Positions 6,347 to 10,076 of a stretch of 10,076 bases of DNA are shown here, in pieces (positions within the stretch are counted from its first letter, which is position 1; each line of letters starts with the position of its first letter). The notes beneath the pieces were generated by a model. It saw nothing but the letters and a program-made list of their open reading frames with translations, ran no database searches and was not told the origin of the DNA. Origin of the DNA: JANSYP01 sp038751255. Lineage in GTDB: Bacteria > Pseudomonadota > Alphaproteobacteria > Rhodobacterales > Rhodobacteraceae. The DNA lies in assembly GCA_038751255.1 (NCBI GenBank), contig JBCDGN010000124.1, positions 1-10,076 of the forward strand, read 5' to 3'. The translations under genes and the position numbers were made by a program.

Positions 6347-8104
6347 TCAGGAAGACGGATTGGGGTTCATCTTCAAAACGGCTGGACGACCACCTGCTGC
6401 GGCTTGCGCCGCTGCCGGAGCTGCCGCTGGTGCGGGTTGTGGCTTGGGCTGGAAGATTTCTTTGGTCGGGCCAAACTTCTCCACCGCGCCATTCACCAGC
6501 ATCAGCGTTTTGTCTGACATCGCCAAAAGGCCGGTTTTGTGGGTGACAAGGATGACCGTCTTCCCCTTCTTCTTCAGCTCTTGCACACAATTGGCGAGCG
6601 CTTGTTCGCCATGATTGTCTAGATTGGAATTCGGCTCGTCGAGTACAACCAGACAAGGCTCTTTAAAGACCGCGCGCGCCAGACCGACGCGCTGACGCTG
6701 GCCTCCAGAAAGCGAATTACCACCGTCGCCAACATCGGTGCCATAGCCCTCTGTGAGCTGTTGCACCATTTCATGAGCACCCGACAATTTCGCCGCCGCA
6801 ACAATGAGATTATCATCGGCGTCCTCGTGGAAGCGGCTGATGTTTTCGCCAACTGTCCCGCGGAAGAGTTTCACGTCTTGCGGCAGATAGCCCATATGCT
6901 GGCCCAGCTGCTCGGTATCCCAATGCTGCATCTCTGTCCCGTCGAGCCGGACCGCTCCGCTCGCTGGATCAGCGGCACCGACCAAATGGCGTACCAAGGT
7001 GGATTTGCCGGACCCCGATGGCCCGATCACAGCCAGGATCTCTCCGGGTTCCACGGAAAACGTCACATTCTTCAGGATCGTCTCGCGCGACCCTGGCGCG
7101 GTTGCAAAGAGCTGTTCGACCGACACCGCACCTTTGGGCGCTGGCATTTCTGTCCGCTCTTCGTCTTCCTTGATCGCCGCAAAGAGCTTGGTCAGACGCC
7201 CATTGGCCTGGCGCATGGCCACAAACTGCTTCCACTGACCCACAGCCTGTTCCACGGGCGCCAATGCACGGCCCATGACGATGGAGGCCGCGATCATAAT
7301 ACCCGGCGAGATCTCTTGGATCATGGCGAGGTATCCACCGACCGCGAGGATAAAGACCTGCAGGCTCATCCGCACAAACTTGGAGGAGGCCACAACCGCC
7401 CCACCCCGCCCGCTTGCAACGGCCTGATGGTCGAGCATCTCATCGTGGTGCTTAAGCCAGCGGTTCGAGAGCGGCTTTTCCATGCCCAAAGCACGGATCA
7501 CTTCAGCATTGACCATTGTCGTTGTCACAAAGTGGCTTGCCGCGTTTGAGGCGCGACCCGCTTCGGCCAAGGTGCCGCGGGTGGAAAATTCATTGGCCAG
7601 GGCCAAACAGAAAATAAGAAACGCCCCAATGGTAGCCACGATGCCGAGCCACGGATGAAAGAAGAAGCACAGCGCCAGAAACAGCGGCACCCAAGGCGCG
7701 TCAAAAAAGGACAAGATCCCCTGCCCCGTCAGAAATTCGCGCACTTTATCGATATCGCCGATCGCGATTTGTGCCCCACTGTTTGGATTGGCGGTTTGCT
7801 GTTTGACCACACGGTGAAAGACCGGATTGGCCAAAACCTCGTCAAATTGTAGACCGGCCCGCACCAAAAGCCGCGACCGGGTGAATTCCAAAAGACCGTA
7901 GCTGACCAAGAGCGCCACCGCGATCACGGTCAGAGCGATCAGCGTCGTCTCATTCCGGCTCGCCAAGACACGATCATAGATCTGAAGCATGTAGAGCGGT
8001 CCAACAAACATCAGAAGGTTGGTGCACATGCTGAAAATCAACGTTGCGGCAAAGGCGCTGCGGTAGCGTCGGTATGCCAGTTGCAGCGCGTTCATATTCT
8101 GCAT
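6347..8104 (-). CDS. Type I secretion ABC transporter (permease-ATPase), PrtD/PrsD family
   Basis: This 585-residue inner-membrane half-transporter uses ATP to drive cargo out through the HlyD-like adaptor and a TolC channel. Residues about 15-300 form the membrane domain; MFVGPLYMLQIYDRVLASRN (32-51) and FFDAPWVPLFL (133-143) are hallmarks of the PrtD branch. There is no N-terminal C39 peptidase or peptidase-like domain, so cargo is probably not leader-cleaved. The ATPase domain has Walker A GPSGSGKST (361-369), Q-loop Q409, signature LSGGQ (465-469), Walker B CLVVLDE (484-490), a D-loop (NLD) and H-loop H522. All catalytic residues are present. The tail beyond about 552 is unusual: low-complexity Pro/Ala/Gln followed by a short polar end. 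The ATG at 8104 has only a weak, distant ribosome site (aaagg); a second ATG three codons on is possible. Confidence 0.94.
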   Translation of the reverse strand: MQNMNALQLAYRRYRSAFAATLIFSMCTNLLMFVGPLYMLQIYDRVLASRNETTLIALTVIAVALLVSYGLLEFTRSRLLVRAGLQFDEVLANPVFHRVVKQQTANPNSGAQIAIGDIDKVREFLTGQGILSFFDAPWVPLFLALCFFFHPWLGIVATIGAFLIFCLALANEFSTRGTLAEAGRASNAASHFVTTTMVNAEVIRALGMEKPLSNRWLKHHDEMLDHQAVASGRGGAVVASSKFVRMSLQVFILAVGGYLAMIQEISPGIMIAASIVMGRALAPVEQAVGQWKQFVAMRQANGRLTKLFAAIKEDEERTEMPAPKGAVSVEQLFATAPGSRETILKNVTFSVEPGEILAVIGPSGSGKSTLVRHLVGAADPASGAVRLDGTEMQHWDTEQLGQHMGYLPQDVKLFRGTVGENISRFHEDADDNLIVAAAKLSGAHEMVQQLTEGYGTDVGDGGNSLSGGQRQRVGLARAVFKEPCLVVLDEPNSNLDNHGEQALANCVQELKKKGKTVILVTHKTGLLAMSDKTLMLVNGAVEKFGPTKEIFQPKPQPAPAAAPAAAQAAAGGRPAVLKMNPNPSS

Positions 8105-8380
8105 CGTCTCAAATACCTTTTGTTAGCGCCCGCTCGCGCGCCCACATGGCGTTATCACCACGCGGCCCTTTTGACCAGTTAATGACGGTCACACGCATCT
8201 GTACAGCAATCATGATACCCCGCCTGCCCGCCGCTTGACAACCAAAACGCGCGCAAAAGCGCTGATGGCATGTTTCCGCCGCCGCCAGCGCGGGCTTTGC
8301 CCATCTTGCCCCAATCTGCGCTGCGCCGTAAGACCCATCGCAACCGTCATTAGACCGACGGCGTAAGGGTTTGTCCGTTC
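8105..8380. other. Divergent intergenic region between exporter and glycosyltransferase
   Basis: These 276 bases probably hold promoters for both directions. An inverted repeat (tgacc, 10 bases, ggtca) lies at 8172-8191. A good -35-like TTGACA is at 8235-8240 on the plus strand, but no convincing -10 follows at normal spacing. I see no gene here. Confidence 0.45.
8172..8191. repeat. Inverted repeat, candidate operator
   Basis: tgacc (8172-8176) and ggtca (8187-8191) are perfect inverted arms with a 10-base spacer, so the arm centres are 15 bases apart. It sits 68 bases upstream of the exporter start and 190 bases upstream of the glycosyltransferase start. Spacing suits a dimeric regulator, but arms this short occur by chance fairly often. 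Confidence 0.3.
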
Positions 8381-9880
8381 ATGCAAAAGTACTTTTTCGA
8401 CGTCACCGATATCGTTCTTTACGTGCGCGGTGAGACGACCATTTCCGGCATTCAGCGCGTCGCGCTGCAAGTCATCAAAGCCATGCTGAAAGAACACGGG
8501 CCCGACCGTGTCATGCTCAGCATGTGGGATCAGCAGGCACAGGTTTATGCCGCTCTTGATGCAAGCTTTCTCGAAGAGATGGATGAATTTGACGCGGTCG
8601 CGCTCAGCAACGTGTTTTTCGGCAAACAGCGCCGCCATTATGAAACTGTACCCCCGCTTTTGGCGCGCTATCGCAACAACCGGCTGAAATATGCGTTCCA
8701 TCTTTTACGCGCCAATCTGGCCGCGCTGCGCCGTGACAAGCGATTTTTTGAGAAACGCTTCACCACGCTGGAACGTTGGCCCCAGGAAAAAGCCCGCGCC
8801 CGCGCCATGGCACGCGACAAACGCAAAGCCGCGCGCATGCCCGAACCTGTCTCGCAAAAGCGCACCGCCGTCGCGGATCTGATCAGTGCAGGCGACAATA
8901 TCATCATCCTCGGGGCCACTTGGAACCTGGCCCCGCTGTACAAGGCCCTAGCCAAGCTGCAATCCGAGCAAGGCGCCCAAGTTTCAATGATGGTCCATGA
9001 CCTCATCCCGCTGGTGAAGCCTGAACATATCGCCTCGGATTTCTCAGACGACTTTTACGAATGGCTTGAGGGCTCCACCGCCTATTGCAGCCGCTACTTC
9101 GCCAATTCCCAAAACACTGGCCGCGACCTGCGGGCCTTTCTGGACGAGATTGGCGCCGATCACCCGATCGATGTGGTCCCGCTGGCCCAAGATCTTGGCC
9201 ACAAAGACCCAGAGCCCGATCCCGACACGACCGCGCATATGGCCCATCTTGTCGATCAAGACGGCGTGCGCCGCGCGATCCTGAACCTCACCAAAACACC
9301 ATATGTTTTGGTTGTGGGCACTGTGGAGACGCGCAAGAACCCCTGGCGATTGGTCCAGGTCTGGTCCCGCCTCATCGAAGACCGAGACATCGACGCGCCC
9401 AAACTGGTTTTCGCCGGCAAGCTCGGCTGGCTCATCGAAGACTTCCACGCGGCCCTCAACGCAACCGGCAATCTGCGCGGTTGGGTCGAGATCGCCGAAC
9501 GCCCCAGCGACCGGGAACTGGCGTTTCTCTACAAGAACTGCCTCTTCACCGCGATGGTCAGCCAATATGAAGGCTGGGGTCTGCCGATCGGCGAAGGGCT
9601 AGGCTTTGGCAAAACCGGTGTCGTGGCCAACAACTCCGCCATGCCCGAAGTGGGCGGGGATATGGTCGAGTATTGCGATGCAGAGTCGATCAACAGCATC
9701 TACGCCGCCTGCCGCAAACTGATCTCCCTCCCGTCTCACAGAGAAATGCTCGAAGCGCGGGTGGCAGCAACACAGCTCAGAACATGGGATGATGTGGCGG
9801 CGAATTTTGTAGCGGTTTTACAAACACGGCGTACAGTCCCCGACGCCGAAGACCTCAAGTCCGTCGCGAAGGGTGGGTAA
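8381..9880 (+). CDS. Family-4 glycosyltransferase (GT-B, group 1)
   Basis: This 499-residue cytoplasmic enzyme is predicted to transfer a sugar from a nucleotide-sugar donor while retaining its anomeric configuration. The start, FFDVTDIVLYVRGETTISGI (5-24), is a recurrent opening of surface-polysaccharide glycosyltransferases of this group, which supports the ATG at 8381; an in-frame TAG at 8351 excludes any longer form. The acceptor-side domain includes MMVHDLIPLVKPEH (203-216) and YCSRYFANSQNTGRDL (235-250). The donor-side domain starts at YVLVVGTVETRKNPWRLVQV (308-327) and has the family EX7E motif, E397 to E405, in YEGWGLPIGEGLGFG. Residues about 100-160 form a strongly basic insert (many Arg and Lys) between early N-terminal elements, perhaps for membrane contact. 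The gene is divergent from the exporter. It may act on exopolysaccharide, lipopolysaccharide or a secreted protein; donor and acceptor cannot be told. Confidence 0.9.
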   Translation: MQKYFFDVTDIVLYVRGETTISGIQRVALQVIKAMLKEHGPDRVMLSMWDQQAQVYAALDASFLEEMDEFDAVALSNVFFGKQRRHYETVPPLLARYRNNRLKYAFHLLRANLAALRRDKRFFEKRFTTLERWPQEKARARAMARDKRKAARMPEPVSQKRTAVADLISAGDNIIILGATWNLAPLYKALAKLQSEQGAQVSMMVHDLIPLVKPEHIASDFSDDFYEWLEGSTAYCSRYFANSQNTGRDLRAFLDEIGADHPIDVVPLAQDLGHKDPEPDPDTTAHMAHLVDQDGVRRAILNLTKTPYVLVVGTVETRKNPWRLVQVWSRLIEDRDIDAPKLVFAGKLGWLIEDFHAALNATGNLRGWVEIAERPSDRELAFLYKNCLFTAMVSQYEGWGLPIGEGLGFGKTGVVANNSAMPEVGGDMVEYCDAESINSIYAACRKLISLPSHREMLEARVAATQLRTWDDVAANFVAVLQTRRTVPDAEDLKSVAKGG

Positions 9881-9945
9881 GCCTCTGCAAGAAGAGCAGT
9901 AGCCTACGAAAACAACAACCCCAACCCAAACACCCAGTTTTCGCG

Positions 9946-9979
9946 ATTCGCATGTTGGCTGAGAGAGCACCGTGCGAAT
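9946..9979. repeat. Inverted repeat downstream of the glycosyltransferase
   Basis: attcgcatg (9946-9954) pairs with cgtgcgaat (9971-9979) over nine positions, with one G-U wobble in RNA, around a 16-base loop that itself contains gct and agc. It lies 65 bases after the glycosyltransferase stop and could stabilise or end its transcript. No T tract follows directly. The remainder of 9881-10076 shows no gene. Confidence 0.3.
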
Positions 9980-10076
9980 TACCCCCACGCTACATGCCCG
10001 GGAAGGACCCGCGGTTTTCTCGTATATCTCTTTTCATTCAAGACTGCTGTAGCGGAACTTGAAAACAAAACTCCCC

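Noticed and set aside
6761..7549. 262-codon open frame on the plus strand
   Set aside because: It lies antisense to the exporter gene, whose ATPase motifs are unmistakable. The frame is rich in His, Arg and Cys and matches nothing, as expected for an antisense shadow.
8235..8263. Full promoter for the glycosyltransferase built on TTGACA at 8235
   Set aside because: The -35 box is good, but the base run at -10 spacing (agcgct) is a poor match, so only the -35-like box is noted.
8210..8701. 163-codon minus-strand frame covering the exporter-glycosyltransferase gap
   Set aside because: Most of it is antisense to the start of the glycosyltransferase, which has a conserved opening motif. No ribosome site or domain pattern supports it.

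Overview
The window looks like a chromosomal or megaplasmid segment of an alphaproteobacterium, most likely a Rhodobacterales (Roseobacter-type) marine bacterium. This rests on moderate-to-high G+C, codon use, an IS30-type transposase of a kind common in that group, and a PrtD/HlyD secretion pair next to a family-4 glycosyltransferase. The genus cannot be named from the sequence alone. No tRNA, rRNA or CRISPR array was seen.

Layout. (1) Positions 1-435 hold the 3' part of an IS30-family transposase that enters from outside the window. (2) Positions 489-2342 (minus) encode a 617-residue ATP-grasp ligase related to cyanophycin synthetase (CphA). Its C-terminal part looks like a shortened Mur-ligase-like domain that has lost its P-loop. 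(3) Positions 2343-2802 are a 460-base divergent control region with a palindrome and a plausible promoter. (4) Positions 2803-4947 (plus) are a two-gene unit: a small XRE-type helix-turn-helix regulator followed by a 595-residue acidic protein of unknown function. (5) Convergent to it, positions 8104-5037 (minus) encode a type I secretion pair: a PrtD-like ABC transporter, then a HlyD-like adaptor 14 bases downstream. An inverted repeat separates the two converging units. (6) Positions 8381-9880 (plus) encode a family-4 glycosyltransferase, divergent from the transporter. (7) The last 196 bases carry no gene that I can see.

How the genes may work together (inference): regulator, unknown acidic protein, type I exporter and glycosyltransferase sit as one compact block. 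The simplest reading is a secretion or surface-glycoconjugate locus. The acidic protein would be either the exporter's cargo (non-RTX, with its signal at the C-terminus) or a membrane-associated control protein. The outer-membrane TolC partner is not in the window. The CphA-like ligase shares the divergent control region but may be an unrelated neighbour. It is the most unusual single gene here.
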